From NCBI GenBank assembly GCA_017501355.1, contig JAFVXA010000034.1, positions 22,932 through 86,931 on the forward strand: 64,000 bases of DNA. Direction: 5' to 3'. This document shows positions 48,228 to 57,600 of this stretch, piece after piece. Made by a program: the position numbers and the translations under genes. The stretch comes from Oscillospiraceae bacterium. GTDB taxonomy: Bacteria; Bacillota; Clostridia; Oscillospirales; Oscillospiraceae. Below the pieces are notes generated by a model. It was not told where the DNA came from, did no database searches, and worked only from the letters and a program-made list of their open reading frames with translations. Position 1 is the first letter of the stretch. Every line of letters starts with the position of its first letter.

Positions 48228-48256
48228 TTGTCAGCGGGGTGCTCCTGTGGTATAAT
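48228..48256 (+). promoter_or_regulatory. Sigma-A promoter of the SDR gene
   Basis: TTGTCA, 17 bases, TATAAT, 35 bases before the ATG at 48292. Confidence 0.7.
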
Positions 48257-48291
48257 GACCAAAACAATTCCCAAACTGTGGAGGAACGACT

Positions 48292-49026
48292 ATGAAAAAA
48301 GTAGCACTGGTGACAGGCTCTTCCCGCGGCATCGGTCGCGCGGTGGCGGCACAGCTCGCAAGAGAGGGCTATGCAGTCTGCATCAACTATTATGAGCGCA
48401 GGGACAAGGCGGAGGAGCTGGTGGCAGAGCTTCGCGCAGAGGGCTGCGAGGTGATCGCCGTGCAGGCGGATGTATCCGACCGCACCGCAGTGAATCGCAT
48501 GGTGGAGACCTGCGAGAAGGAACTGGGACAGATCACGCTGCTGGTGAACAATGCGGGGCTTGCTGGCATCTCTCTGTTTCAGGACGTGACGGAGGAGGCA
48601 TGGGATCGCTTCTTCGACGTGAATCTCAAGGGCTGCCGCAACACCATTTGGGCGGTGATGCCGAAGATGATCCGCGACAAGTGCGGCTGCATCGTGAATA
48701 TGTCCTCCATCTGGGGTCTTCACGGTGCGTCCTGTGAGGTGACCTATTGCTGCACCAAGCACGCCATCATTGGTCTGACCCGCGCCCTTGCCATGGAACT
48801 GGCACCCAGCGGCATCCGCGTCAACTGCGTGGCACCCGGTGTCATCGACACGGATATGTCCAAGATCCTCGGGGAAGAGACGCTGCGGGAGCTGGCGCAG
48901 CAGACACCTCTTGGCAGGATCGGTACGCCGGAGGATATTGCCGAGGCGGTCTGCTTCTTTGCCTCCGACAAGGCAAGCTTCATCACCGGGCAGGTGCTCA
49001 CCGCAGACGGCGGCTTCATGCCCTGA
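48292..49026 (+). CDS. ymfI: SDR reductase, EF-P 5-aminopentanone reductase type
   Basis: 244-residue short-chain dehydrogenase with TGSSRGIGRA (NADP binding), NNAGLAG, catalytic Ser in VNMSSIWG, and Tyr/Lys in YCCTKHA. The stretch MSSIWGLHGASCEVTYCCTK and the ending ASFITGQVLTADGGF match the YmfI group, which reduces the aminopentanone modification on the elongation factor P lysine, better than general FabG. Generic 3-oxoacyl-ACP reductase remains possible. ATG at 48292 after GGAGG. Monocistronic. Confidence 0.75.
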   Translation: MKKVALVTGSSRGIGRAVAAQLAREGYAVCINYYERRDKAEELVAELRAEGCEVIAVQADVSDRTAVNRMVETCEKELGQITLLVNNAGLAGISLFQDVTEEAWDRFFDVNLKGCRNTIWAVMPKMIRDKCGCIVNMSSIWGLHGASCEVTYCCTKHAIIGLTRALAMELAPSGIRVNCVAPGVIDTDMSKILGEETLRELAQQTPLGRIGTPEDIAEAVCFFASDKASFITGQVLTADGGFMP

Positions 49027-49034
49027 CAAACACA

Positions 49035-49070
49035 AACGCAGCAGCGGATAACCGCTGCTGCGTTTTCTTT
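49035..49070 (+). terminator. Terminator of the SDR gene
   Basis: AACGCAGCAGCGG, ATAA loop, CCGCTGCTGCGTT, then TTC-rich. Confidence 0.88.
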
Positions 49071-49085
49071 TGGTGCGTAAAGCAA

Positions 49086-49120
49086 AAAATCCCCGAAAGC
49101 CTTGCGGCTTTCAGGGATTC
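49086..49120 (-). terminator. Terminator of tRNA-Val
   Basis: AATCCCTGAAAGCC and GGCTTTCGGGGATT on the minus strand (one G-T pair), then TTTTTGC. Confidence 0.85.
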
Positions 49121-49122
49121 GA

Positions 49123-49199
49123 TGGTGCGCGGTATAGGACTCGAACCTATGACCCCTTGTACGTCAAACAAGTGCTCTAGCCAGCTGAGCTAACTGCGC
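49123..49199 (-). tRNA. tRNA-Val (GAC)
   Basis: 77 bases with encoded CCA. Anticodon stem CTTGT/ACAAG with loop TTGACGT (anticodon GAC), T arm ATAGG-TTCGAGT-CCTAT. The acceptor stem GCGCAGT/ACCGCGC has an A-C mismatch at the fifth pair. Confidence 0.93.
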
Positions 49200-49219
49200 A
49201 TCGCCAATCGACAAGGGTT

Positions 49220-49248
49220 ATCATACAGCAAGAAACGCAGTTTGTCAA
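49220..49248 (-). promoter_or_regulatory. Promoter of tRNA-Val
   Basis: TTGACA, 17 bases, TATGAT on the minus strand. Confidence 0.85.
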
Positions 49249-49279
49249 CACCTTTTTTCAAAAAATCAATAAAATTTTC

Positions 49280-49306
49280 AGGCGGGGCGAATGTGTGCCC
49301 CGCCTG
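49280..49306 (-). terminator. Terminator of tex
   Basis: CAGGCGGGGC and its complement around an eight-base loop, then AAAATTTTATTGATTTTTTG; the first T run is not directly at the stem. Confidence 0.6.
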
Positions 49307-49317
49307 AGTGTTTTGCC

Positions 49318-51492
49318 TTATGCCTGCTCCTTGGGAACCTGCTTCATGGAGAGGGAAATGCGGTGCTTCTTCTCGTCCACATCCAGCACCACTACCTTCA
49401 CCACGTCGCCCACTGCCACCATTTCGGAGGGGTGACGAATGAATTTGTTGCAGACCTGCGAAATGTGCACCAAGCCGTCCTGATGCACACCGATATCCAC
49501 AAACACGCCGAAGTCAATGACGTTGCGCACCGTACCCGTCAGCACCATGCCTGCCTTGAGATCCTTGATCTCCAGCACGTCGGTGCGGAGGATGGGGGCG
49601 GGCAGCTCGCTGCGGGGGTCACGACCGGGCTTGAGCAGCTCCTTCACGATGTCCCGCAGGGTGGGGACACCCACGTCGCAGGCATCGGCTGCCTTCTGCT
49701 CGCCATAGGCGGCAAGGCGGGCACTCAGTTCGCTGAGATCGCCCTTTGCCACATCCGGCAAGCTGTAGCCGCAGAGCATCAGCAGCTTCTCTGCCGCGTC
49801 ATAGCTTTCAGGGTGGACACCGGTGTTGTCCAGCACCTGCTTACTCTCGGGCACGCGGAGGAAGCCGGCTGCCTGCTCGTATGCCTTCGGACCCAGCTTC
49901 GGCACCTTCAAAAGCTGCTTGCGGGTGGTGAAGATGCCCTTTTCCTCGCGCATGGCAACAATGTTCTTCGCCGTGGTGGCGTTGAGACCGGAGACATGGG
50001 CAAGGAGGGAGGGGGATGCGGTGTTCACGTCCACGCCCACGGCGTTGACGCAATCCTCCACCACGCCGCTGAGGGTCTCATCCAGACGCTTCTGGGGCAT
50101 ATCGTGCTGATACTGTCCCACGCCGATGGCTTTGGGGTCGATCTTCACCAGCTCCGCGAGGGGGTCCTGCAGGCGGCGGGCAATGGATACGGCGCTGCGG
50201 AGATTCACGTCAAACTGGGGGAACTCCTCTGCTGCGAGCTTCGAGGCAGAGTACACCGATGCGCCGGATTCGCTGACGATCATGTAGCTCATCTTGAGCC
50301 CTGCGGCAGCGCAGCGGCGGATCAGCTCCACTGCCATCTGCTCGGTCTCGCGGCTTGCGGTGCCGTTGCCAATGGCGAGGTGGGACACGCCATACTGCTT
50401 TGCCATGCGGGAAAGCTTTTCGATGGCTTCCTCCTTCTGCCGTGCGCCGTAGGTGGGGTAGACCACAGCGGTATCCAGCACCTTGCCCGTACCATCCACC
50501 ACTGCCACCTTGCAGCCGTGGGCATAGCCGGGGTCGAGACCCATGGTCACATGACCCTTGACAGGGGGCTGCATGAGCAGGGGCTTGAGATTCAGACCAA
50601 ACATACGGATGGCACCCTCGCTGGCGCTGTCGGTGAGGATGCCGCGCATCTCGTTGGAAAGGGAGGGAAAGAGCAGGCGGTCGTATGCATCGGCGCAGGC
50701 GGCGCGAAGGAATTCCTCGGCGGCGCTGCGGCGGGTGATGACGGACTTTTCCACGGCTGCAAGCGCCTTCTCCCGGTCAAGCTGCAGCGTGACCTTCAGA
50801 AACTCCTCCTTCTCGCCGCGGTTGATGGCAAGGATCTGATACCCTGCCAGCTTCGCAACAGGCTGAGAAAATTCGTAGTAGAGACGATAGACGGAGTCCT
50901 CCTCTTTGGCGGCGGTGGAGTTCAGCACGCCGATCTTGCCGAGGAGCTCACGCAGGATCTTGCGCAGCTCTGCGTTGTCGCTGATGCCCTCGGCGATGAT
51001 ATCAGATGCACCCGCAAGGGCATCCGCAGCATTTGTGACGCCCTTTTCCTCGTTGATGTACGCCGCGGCAAGGGCTTCGAGATCATGGAGATCCTTACTC
51101 TGGGAGAGGATCTCAGACGCAAGGGGCTCCAAGCCCTTCTCCTTCGCGATGGTGGCGCGGGTGCGGCGCTTGGGCTTATAGGGGCGGTAGAGATCCTCCA
51201 CCTCCGCGAGGGTCGCGGCGGCATCAATGGCAGCAGCAAGCTCCTCGGTGAGCTTGCCCTGCTCCTCGATGCTCTTCTTCACCGTCTCGCGGCGGTCAGC
51301 GAGGTTGCGGAGGTACTGCAGCCGCTCGGCGAGGGTACGCAGGGCGGTGTCATCCATGGCACCGTGAAGCTCCTTGCGGTAGCGGGCGATGAAGGGGATG
51401 GTGTTGCCCTCGTCGAGGAGGGTGATGACGTTTTCAATGTGCTCGGGCTTTCGGGAAAGCTCCTTTGCAAGAATCTGAATGATGGTTTCCAT
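49318..51492 (-). CDS. tex: Tex family RNA-binding transcription accessory protein
   Basis: 724 residues with the standard Tex order: N-terminal helical region (1-190), YqgF/RNase H-like domain (about 320-445; GLDPGYAHGCKVAVVDGTGK), helix-hairpin-helix repeats (about 480-560; VSGLNATTAKNIVAMREEKG), and a C-terminal S1 domain (about 645-715; LTGTVRNVIDFGVFVDIGVH). Tex binds nucleic acid and influences transcription. ATG at 51492 with AAAGGAT upstream. Single-gene unit. Confidence 0.96.
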   Translation of the reverse strand: METIIQILAKELSRKPEHIENVITLLDEGNTIPFIARYRKELHGAMDDTALRTLAERLQYLRNLADRRETVKKSIEEQGKLTEELAAAIDAAATLAEVEDLYRPYKPKRRTRATIAKEKGLEPLASEILSQSKDLHDLEALAAAYINEEKGVTNAADALAGASDIIAEGISDNAELRKILRELLGKIGVLNSTAAKEEDSVYRLYYEFSQPVAKLAGYQILAINRGEKEEFLKVTLQLDREKALAAVEKSVITRRSAAEEFLRAACADAYDRLLFPSLSNEMRGILTDSASEGAIRMFGLNLKPLLMQPPVKGHVTMGLDPGYAHGCKVAVVDGTGKVLDTAVVYPTYGARQKEEAIEKLSRMAKQYGVSHLAIGNGTASRETEQMAVELIRRCAAAGLKMSYMIVSESGASVYSASKLAAEEFPQFDVNLRSAVSIARRLQDPLAELVKIDPKAIGVGQYQHDMPQKRLDETLSGVVEDCVNAVGVDVNTASPSLLAHVSGLNATTAKNIVAMREEKGIFTTRKQLLKVPKLGPKAYEQAAGFLRVPESKQVLDNTGVHPESYDAAEKLLMLCGYSLPDVAKGDLSELSARLAAYGEQKAADACDVGVPTLRDIVKELLKPGRDPRSELPAPILRTDVLEIKDLKAGMVLTGTVRNVIDFGVFVDIGVHQDGLVHISQVCNKFIRHPSEMVAVGDVVKVVVLDVDEKKHRISLSMKQVPKEQA

Positions 51493-51529
51493 AGTGCATC
51501 CTTTCGGGGTAAAGTCTTACAAGAACGAA

Positions 51530-51549
51530 TGTCCGCCGTTTGGCGGACA
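51530..51549 (-). terminator. Hairpin after the DUF1846 gene
   Basis: TGTCCGCC, four-base loop, GGCGGACA, nine bases past the stop at 51558. The following T run is weak. Confidence 0.5.
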
Positions 51550-51557
51550 CTCGACAA

Positions 51558-53042
51558 TTATTTATGGTAGAGCTTCTGCAGCTCGTAGCGGGGTTCGCAG
51601 GTCACATGGATGCCGAGACGCTTGTACAGGTCGATATCCTCCTCCGAAATAATGACGGAGAAGTGCGCAGAGCAGCCCCGCAGCTCGTTGAGCTGCGCCA
51701 GCGCGAGAGCGGCATCGGGATTCGTCAGTGCGCTGATGCTCAAAGCAATGAGCACCTCATCGCTGTGGAGGCGGGGGTTGCGGTGACCGAGACTTTCGGT
51801 CTTCAGCTTGCTGATGGGCTCGATGACCTGCGGGGAGATGAGATCAACGCTGTGATCCACGCCGGCAAGCTCCTTGAGGGCGTTGAGCAGCAGCGCAGCG
51901 GATGCGCCCAGCAGTGAGGAGGTTCGACCGGTCATCACCGTGCCGTTCGGCAGGACAAGAGCGCCTGCAGGACCGCCGGAGGTCTCTGCCCGCAGCAGTG
52001 CAGCGCTGACGGCGGGGCAGATCTCAGCGGAGGTGGCTGCCTGCTGCATAATGCTTTCAAGCTTGTAGATCAGCGTGTCATCGGCAAGACCGCGGACGCG
52101 ATCCACCATGCCGCTGTAATAACGGCGCAAAATCTCCATGCGGGAGGCTTCGCAGCAGACATCGTCATCCACGATGGCAAAGCCCGCCATGTTGACACCC
52201 ATATCCGTGGGAGACTGATAGGGGCAGGAGTCCTGAATACGGCTGAACATAGTGCGGAGAACCGGGAAAATCTCCACATCACGGTTATAATTCACCGTGG
52301 TTTTTCCATAGGCTTCCAGATGGAAGGGGTCGATCATGTTGACATCGTTGAGATCGGCGGTAGCCGCTTCGTAGGCGAGATTCACGGGATGCTTCAGCGG
52401 CAGATTCCAGATGGGGAAGGTCTCATACTTGGCATAGCCTGCGTGGATGCCGCGCTTATGATCGTGGTAGAGCTGACTGAGGCAGGTCGCCATCTTGCCG
52501 CTGCCGGGACCGGGGGCAGTGAGCACCACAAGGGGGTGGCTGGTTTCGATGTACTCATTCTTGCCAAAGCCGTCCTCGCTGATGATGCGTGCCACGTCCG
52601 TGGGATAGCCGGGGATGGGATAATGGCGGTAAGCCTTGATACCAAGGGCGGTCAGACGTTTCAAAAAGGCATCTGCCGCAGGCTGACCGGCGTACTGGGT
52701 CACCACCACGCTGCCCACAAAAAGCTGGAGATTGCGGAAAATGTCGATCAGGCGCAGCACATCCTCGTCATAGGAAATGCCAAGGTCGCCGCGCAGCTTG
52801 TTCTTTTCGATGTCGCCCGCGCAGATGGCGATAACGATCTCCACATCCTCGCGGATGGTCTGCAGCATACGGATCTTGCTGTCGGGCTGAAAGCCGGGAA
52901 GCACGCGGGAGGCGTGATAATCGTCAAACAGCTTGCCGCCAAACTCCAGATACAGCTTGCCGCCAAACATGTCGATGCGCTGGCGGATCTGCTCAGACTG
53001 CAGTGCCAGATATTTTTCGTTGTCAAATCCGATCTTGCCCAT
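51558..53042 (-). CDS. DUF1846 domain-containing protein
   Basis: 494 residues, cytoplasmic, close in length to the family. Characteristic stretches are GFDNEKYLALQSEQIRQRID at the start, VVLTAPGPGSGKMATCLSQL (a P-loop-like GPGSGK near 170) and HDVxSKDNxxI-like QDSCPYQSPTDMGVNMAGF. The family has a solved structure but no established reaction; the GPGSGK loop suggests nucleotide or phosphate binding. ATG at 53042 follows GGAGAGGGG; an in-frame ATG 30 bases earlier would place this site inside the gene. Confidence 0.92.
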   Translation of the reverse strand: MGKIGFDNEKYLALQSEQIRQRIDMFGGKLYLEFGGKLFDDYHASRVLPGFQPDSKIRMLQTIREDVEIVIAICAGDIEKNKLRGDLGISYDEDVLRLIDIFRNLQLFVGSVVVTQYAGQPAADAFLKRLTALGIKAYRHYPIPGYPTDVARIISEDGFGKNEYIETSHPLVVLTAPGPGSGKMATCLSQLYHDHKRGIHAGYAKYETFPIWNLPLKHPVNLAYEAATADLNDVNMIDPFHLEAYGKTTVNYNRDVEIFPVLRTMFSRIQDSCPYQSPTDMGVNMAGFAIVDDDVCCEASRMEILRRYYSGMVDRVRGLADDTLIYKLESIMQQAATSAEICPAVSAALLRAETSGGPAGALVLPNGTVMTGRTSSLLGASAALLLNALKELAGVDHSVDLISPQVIEPISKLKTESLGHRNPRLHSDEVLIALSISALTNPDAALALAQLNELRGCSAHFSVIISEEDIDLYKRLGIHVTCEPRYELQKLYHK

Positions 53043-53173
53043 GGTTCGTCCCCTCTCCGGTCGTTTTTTCATACCTTATTATTATACCCCCGTTGCACGG
53101 CGGGAACAATAGCGGAAATGAAATTTTTTGTGACAGCTCCGCGGACATGGCAGGGATGTCTGGCAGACGAAAA

Positions 53174-53225
53174 TCATTGCCCGCATCCGTCTGTCAGGCA
53201 GGCGAATGCGGGCAATGCTGTTTTT
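53174..53225. terminator. Hairpin after the lipoprotein gene
   Basis: CATTGCCCGCAT and ATGCGGGCAATG with a 19-base loop that can form a smaller stem; TTTTT on the plus side. Confidence 0.65.
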
Positions 53226-53231
53226 CAAGAA

Positions 53232-53882
53232 TCATTCGAGGCTTTGAAAGAAAATTTCTACGATGCGATTTTCGCCGCTATCGGGGTAAAACTCTGCCGT
53301 CCATGTGCCGCTTTCCCCCGTGTATTGCATCTCCAGTGCCTGCAGCTGAGCAAGCAGGGTCTCCTCCGTCTCCGTCAGATAGCTGATGCGAAGTGCCAGT
53401 TCTTCCTTTCCCTCTTCCACGGCGCTGCGCACCATGTCGGGCACGGCGGCAGACGAGGTCACGTTCACCACTGCCGCATACTGCTCCGCCGTGCGGCGAT
53501 AGCCAAGGCTCAGCTCCGCCTCCCAGAACGCGGTTTCCTCTGTGACGGTATAGCTGAGATAATCCACCATGAACGCCCCCGCAGGAGTCTCCGTCTGGAC
53601 TTCCAGACACGCCTGCTCCAGCAGCGCTTCCGCTTCCACCACGGTTTTCTCCGGCATATAGACGCGGATCATACCCTGCTCGCTGTGGGCTGAGACAAGG
53701 GTCAAAATGCCGTTGACGATCTCGGGATAATCCTCGGCACGCAGCACACCGCTGCTGCCCGCCTCCCAGAACTTCTGGCTGTGGGGCTGCACCACGCTAT
53801 ACTGCCGCTCCAGCAGTGTGCCACAGCCGCAGAGCATGGTCAGACAGAGCAGCAGCGCTGCCATAAGCCGTATCTTTTTCAC
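53232..53882 (-). CDS. Hypothetical lipoprotein
   Basis: 216 residues with a short signal peptide and lipobox LCGC (Cys near 17). The mature protein is mixed alpha/beta with no recognised domain; FWEAELSLGYRRTAEQYAAV looks like the core of a small secreted sensor. GTG start at 53882 with AAAGGGGG seven bases upstream; a longer frame enters the end of the LUD gene. It is the last gene of the leftward unit from the topoisomerase genes, 22 bases after the LUD gene. Confidence 0.65.
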   Translation of the reverse strand: MKKIRLMAALLLCLTMLCGCGTLLERQYSVVQPHSQKFWEAGSSGVLRAEDYPEIVNGILTLVSAHSEQGMIRVYMPEKTVVEAEALLEQACLEVQTETPAGAFMVDYLSYTVTEETAFWEAELSLGYRRTAEQYAAVVNVTSSAAVPDMVRSAVEEGKEELALRISYLTETEETLLAQLQALEMQYTGESGTWTAEFYPDSGENRIVEIFFQSLE

Positions 53883-53904
53883 GCTGCCGCCCCCTTTCAC
53901 AGGT

Positions 53905-54507
53905 TTAATAGCCGAGGGTCTCGTCGATGAGAACAACTTCCATGTCGCTGCCGCCCATCTTTTCCCAGAGCACCGCAAGACCGCGGCAAATGCGCTCGGG
54001 ACTACCGCAATCGAAGCAGCGTCCGCCCTCGGTGCAGGGAGTCTTACGGTCGAGACGCTTGGCGTTCATGGGCGCTGCGATGTTGCGGGCACGATGGAGC
54101 GCCCCTTCGTAGTCGGGAGCGATCTTATTGCTGCCCACTACAAAATAGACCTTTTTGTGTCCGTAGAGCATGGCGGCAACACGGTTGCCTGTGCCGTCGA
54201 TATTGATGATCTCACCGCTTTCCGCAAGACCATTGACGGAGGTCACATAAACTTCCGCACTGCGGGCATCGCGCAAAGCATCCGCAGGGGTCGTGCCCTC
54301 TTTCACCTTCCAGTGCCAGAACAGCTCGTTATGCTGCTCCAGACGCTCTGCAAGACCCATCTGCTGCAGGGTAATGCTGCCGCCAAAGCCCACAGACTTA
54401 CCGTCAATGGCAGCGTCCAGATAGTCCGCAGCTGCCGCAGCCGTGTCAAATACGCTTACGGTAAAGCCCCGTTTTTCCAGATTTTCTTTCACACGGGAGA
54501 AATTCAT
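53905..54507 (-). CDS. LUD-domain (LutB/LutC-like) protein
   Basis: 200 residues of the lactate-utilisation DUF162 fold: VGFGGSITLQQMGL near the N-terminus, NIDGTGNRVAAMLYG in the middle, and the C-terminal cysteine segment TPCTEGGRCFDCGSPERICR, which may bind iron-sulfur. Stand-alone proteins of this type are common in Clostridia and their reaction is unproven. The start at 54507 is preferred (AAAGG nine bases upstream), one base after the parC-like stop; an ATG nine bases earlier has no spacing. Confidence 0.82.
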   Translation of the reverse strand: MNFSRVKENLEKRGFTVSVFDTAAAAADYLDAAIDGKSVGFGGSITLQQMGLAERLEQHNELFWHWKVKEGTTPADALRDARSAEVYVTSVNGLAESGEIINIDGTGNRVAAMLYGHKKVYFVVGSNKIAPDYEGALHRARNIAAPMNAKRLDRKTPCTEGGRCFDCGSPERICRGLAVLWEKMGGSDMEVVLIDETLGY

Positions 54508-54508
54508 C

Positions 54509-56761
54509 TTATTCATCCTTTCCCAGCAGACTCAGCTGCTTTTCCTCACTGTCCTCTTCCTTCAGCAGCGCACCCGTGGCGGGAATGCTGCGACCGCGAT
54601 AGCGGCTCAGATTGGCGATACCGGTCTCCTCCGCGTAAGCAGCGCGGGCAAGGGTATGCTTTTTCTTCAGTGTCAGCACCGCCACACCCTGACTGCTGCG
54701 GGTGGTCTTGGGAGCAAGGAGTGCGGTGTGGAAAATCAGAACTCTCGGTTCTGTGGAGTAAAGGGCGACCTCTCTTTCTTCCGCGAGGTGCATAATGGAA
54801 ATGAGGGGAGATTTGTCGCTGTACGCGCCCGTGAGACGGCGGCGGTTGGACACCGTCTGATAAGCAGAAAGCTCAATGCGGGCAACCTTGCCGTTTTCAA
54901 AGAAGAACAGCAGACTTCCCTTGTAGTCACCGGGAAGCACCGCAGCGACCACATTCTCGCCGCTGTCCATGCCAAGCTTCGCAGGGAGATAGTCACCGAG
55001 GGCAGATGCCTTGGTGTCCTCAAATTCGCTCAGGCGGGTCTTATAGACCTGTGCACGGTCGGTGAAGAACATGATCTCGCTGTTGTTCATGCTCTCAAAG
55101 CTCTGGGAGGGACCGTCCTCTTCCTTATACTTCTGTTCGCCGCCCATGCGCAGAGACAGGGGCGTGATCTTCTTGAAATAGCCGTGGCGGGAGAGGAACA
55201 CGTTGACCGCGTAATCCTCGGGCAGCTCCACATCCTCCACCACCGGCAGCTCATGCACATACACGATGTCCGTGCGGCGGGGCTCGGCGTACTTCTGCGC
55301 CACGTCCGTGAGCTCCTCGATGATGATCTTCTTCACGCGCTGGGGCTTTGCAAGGATATCCTCCAGATCGTCGATCTCATCGCGGAGAGTATCCACCTCT
55401 GCGGTCTTTTTGAGGATGTATTCCTTGTTGATGTTGCGCAGCTTGATCTCTGCCACAAATTCCGCCTGAATCTCGTCGATGCCGAAGCCGATCATCAGAT
55501 TGGGCACAACTTCGCTGTCACTCTCGGTCTCGCGGATGATGCGCACCGCCTTGTCGATATCCAGCAGGATGCGCTTGAGACCCTTGAGCAGATGGAGCTT
55601 GTCCTTCTTCTTCTGCAGGGCAAAGTAGATGCGGCGGCGTACACACTCCGTGCGCCAGGCGGTCCACTCCTCCAGCAGCTCGCGCACACCCATCACCCGC
55701 GGCATACCGCTGACGAGGACGTTGAAATTGCAGGTGATGGTATCCTGCAGGGGGGTCTGACGGAAGAGCTTCTGCATGAGCTTTTCGGGGTCGGTGCCGC
55801 GTTTGAGGTCGATGGTAAGCTTCAGACCCGAAAGATCCGTCTCATCGCGCATATCCGCGATTTCCTTGACCTTACCCAGTTTCACCAGCTCTGCTACCTT
55901 GTCGAGGATGGCTTCGATGGTAGTGGAATAGGGGATCTCGTAGATCTCAATGAGGTTTTCCTTGGGCACATAGCGCCACTTCGCCCGCACCTTGATACCG
56001 CCGCGACCGGTCTGATAGACCTTTTCCAGCTCCGCCGGGTCGCAGAGGAGCTCGCCGCCCGTGGGAAAATCGGGGGCAAGCAGGGTGTCGGTGAGGGTGC
56101 AGGCGGGATTTTTGATATAGGCAATGGTGGTCTCGCAGACTTCCTTCAGATTAAAGCCGCAGAGGTAGGATGCCATACCGACGGCGATACCCTGATTGGC
56201 GCTGACGAGGATATTGGGGAAGGTGGTGGGGAGGAGGGTGGGCTCCTTCATCTTGTTGTCGTAGTTATCGACAAAATCCACAGCGTCCTGGTCAATGTCG
56301 CGGAACAGCTCCGCGCAGATGGCAGAGAGCTTCGCCTCGGTATAGCGGCTGGCGGCATACGCCATGTCGCGGGAATAGACCTTACCGAAGTTACCCTTAC
56401 TGTCCACAAAGGGGTGTAGGAGAGAGCCGTTGCCCTTGCTCAGACGCACCATGGTCTCATAAATGGCGGCATCGCCGTGGGGGTTCAGCTTCATGGTCTG
56501 ACCGACAATGTTGGCGCTCTTGGTGCGCCCGCCGCTGAGCAGACCCATTTTGTACATGGTGTAGAGGAGCTTACGGTGAGAGGGCTTGAAGCCGTCGATC
56601 TCGGGAATGGCGCGGGAGACGATGACGCTCATGGCGTAGGGCATATAGTTGGTCTCCAGCGTGTCGGTGATGGGCTGTTCCAGCGTATCAGCACGAAGCC
56701 CCATCACATTGGGGTTGATTTCCCGACTGATTTCCTTTTCGCTCTGTTTCTTCTTTGCCAT
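54509..56761 (-). CDS. parC: Type IIA topoisomerase subunit A (ParC-like)
   Basis: 750 residues. The winged-helix and tower region has the catalytic Tyr140 in AYAASRYTEAKLS and the gate motif LNPHGDAAIYETMVR. The C-terminal part is a short beta-pinwheel without the GyrA-box, so it is of topoisomerase IV or unclassified gyrase-like type. The position matching E. coli GyrA Ser83 is Ala98 and the usual HPHGD is NPHGD. The partner subunit is at 58201..60204, separated by focA and a monooxygenase gene. ATG at 56761, three bases after the focA stop. Confidence 0.88.
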   Translation of the reverse strand: MAKKKQSEKEISREINPNVMGLRADTLEQPITDTLETNYMPYAMSVIVSRAIPEIDGFKPSHRKLLYTMYKMGLLSGGRTKSANIVGQTMKLNPHGDAAIYETMVRLSKGNGSLLHPFVDSKGNFGKVYSRDMAYAASRYTEAKLSAICAELFRDIDQDAVDFVDNYDNKMKEPTLLPTTFPNILVSANQGIAVGMASYLCGFNLKEVCETTIAYIKNPACTLTDTLLAPDFPTGGELLCDPAELEKVYQTGRGGIKVRAKWRYVPKENLIEIYEIPYSTTIEAILDKVAELVKLGKVKEIADMRDETDLSGLKLTIDLKRGTDPEKLMQKLFRQTPLQDTITCNFNVLVSGMPRVMGVRELLEEWTAWRTECVRRRIYFALQKKKDKLHLLKGLKRILLDIDKAVRIIRETESDSEVVPNLMIGFGIDEIQAEFVAEIKLRNINKEYILKKTAEVDTLRDEIDDLEDILAKPQRVKKIIIEELTDVAQKYAEPRRTDIVYVHELPVVEDVELPEDYAVNVFLSRHGYFKKITPLSLRMGGEQKYKEEDGPSQSFESMNNSEIMFFTDRAQVYKTRLSEFEDTKASALGDYLPAKLGMDSGENVVAAVLPGDYKGSLLFFFENGKVARIELSAYQTVSNRRRLTGAYSDKSPLISIMHLAEEREVALYSTEPRVLIFHTALLAPKTTRSSQGVAVLTLKKKHTLARAAYAEETGIANLSRYRGRSIPATGALLKEEDSEEKQLSLLGKDE

Positions 56762-56764
56762 AAG

Positions 56765-57547
56765 TTACTTCTGTTCCTTCCCGTACATATACCAAAGTGC
56801 GGCACCGAGACAGAGGGCACCGCCGAGAACATTGCCGATGGTCACGGCAATGAGATTATCCGTAAAAAATGCGCCGAGGGTCAGACCATAGTCCCCCGCC
56901 CCTGCGCTCTGGGCAAGAAAGCCCGCGGTGAGGTAATACATATTCGCCACGCAGTGCTCATACCCCGCCATCACAAAGATGGCAACGGGGAAAAACAGCG
57001 CCGTGACCTTGCCCGCGGCATCCCGTCCCGCCGCCGCCATGTAGACACCGAGACTCACAAGAACGTTGCAGAGAATGCCCTTGCAAATGCCATGGGAAAC
57101 GCTCATCAGCTTGCCTGCGGCAGCGGAGGCAAGGATCTTCTCCTGCCCTGCGAATACGCCGCCGTAAACCACGGCAAACGCCACTGCCGCCGCACCGATG
57201 AAATTGCCGAGCCACACGACTGTCCAGTTGCGGAGCATGGCGGCGGTGCTGATCTTTTTTTCCAGCCGCGCCATGATCATCAGACTGTTGCCCGTGAAGA
57301 GCTCCGTCCCCGTAAACACCACCAGCGCCAGTCCCGCAGGGAACACACAGCCCGCCAAAAAGCGCTTGAGGGAGAGATTTTCCACCAGCATAGATGCCCA
57401 TGTGGAGCCTACTCCCGCAAGGGCGATGAACGCACCCGCAAGCATGGCGGAGACCAGCATCCGCCCAAGCGGCATTGCCGCCTTGCCGATGCCTGCGCTT
57501 ACAAGGGCATCATAGCTCTCCTTGGGGGAGAACATTCGTTTTTCCAT
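56765..57547 (-). CDS. Formate/nitrite transporter (FNT family)
   Basis: 260 residues with six membrane helices in the FNT arrangement: FTGTELFTGNSLMI in the second to third helix, VVWLGNFIGAA after it, and a later NVLVSLGVYMA and GYEHCVANMY with the central-pore His. It would carry formate or a related monocarboxylate. ATG at 57547 with GGAG-like AAAGGAG upstream. It lies between the two topoisomerase genes without its own visible promoter, so it probably rides on their transcript. Confidence 0.92.
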   Translation of the reverse strand: MEKRMFSPKESYDALVSAGIGKAAMPLGRMLVSAMLAGAFIALAGVGSTWASMLVENLSLKRFLAGCVFPAGLALVVFTGTELFTGNSLMIMARLEKKISTAAMLRNWTVVWLGNFIGAAAVAFAVVYGGVFAGQEKILASAAAGKLMSVSHGICKGILCNVLVSLGVYMAAAGRDAAGKVTALFFPVAIFVMAGYEHCVANMYYLTAGFLAQSAGAGDYGLTLGAFFTDNLIAVTIGNVLGGALCLGAALWYMYGKEQK

Positions 57548-57600
57548 AATGGTCGCTCCTTTCGGAGTGGTTTCGCTCGGCGGGGCAACCCCCGCCGCGT

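Noticed and set aside
49291..51570. 759-codon open frame on the plus strand opposite tex
   Set aside because: Its protein is His/Leu/Gly-rich with no domain, while the minus strand encodes full-length Tex. Long antisense frames are expected in this GC-rich, biased coding DNA.
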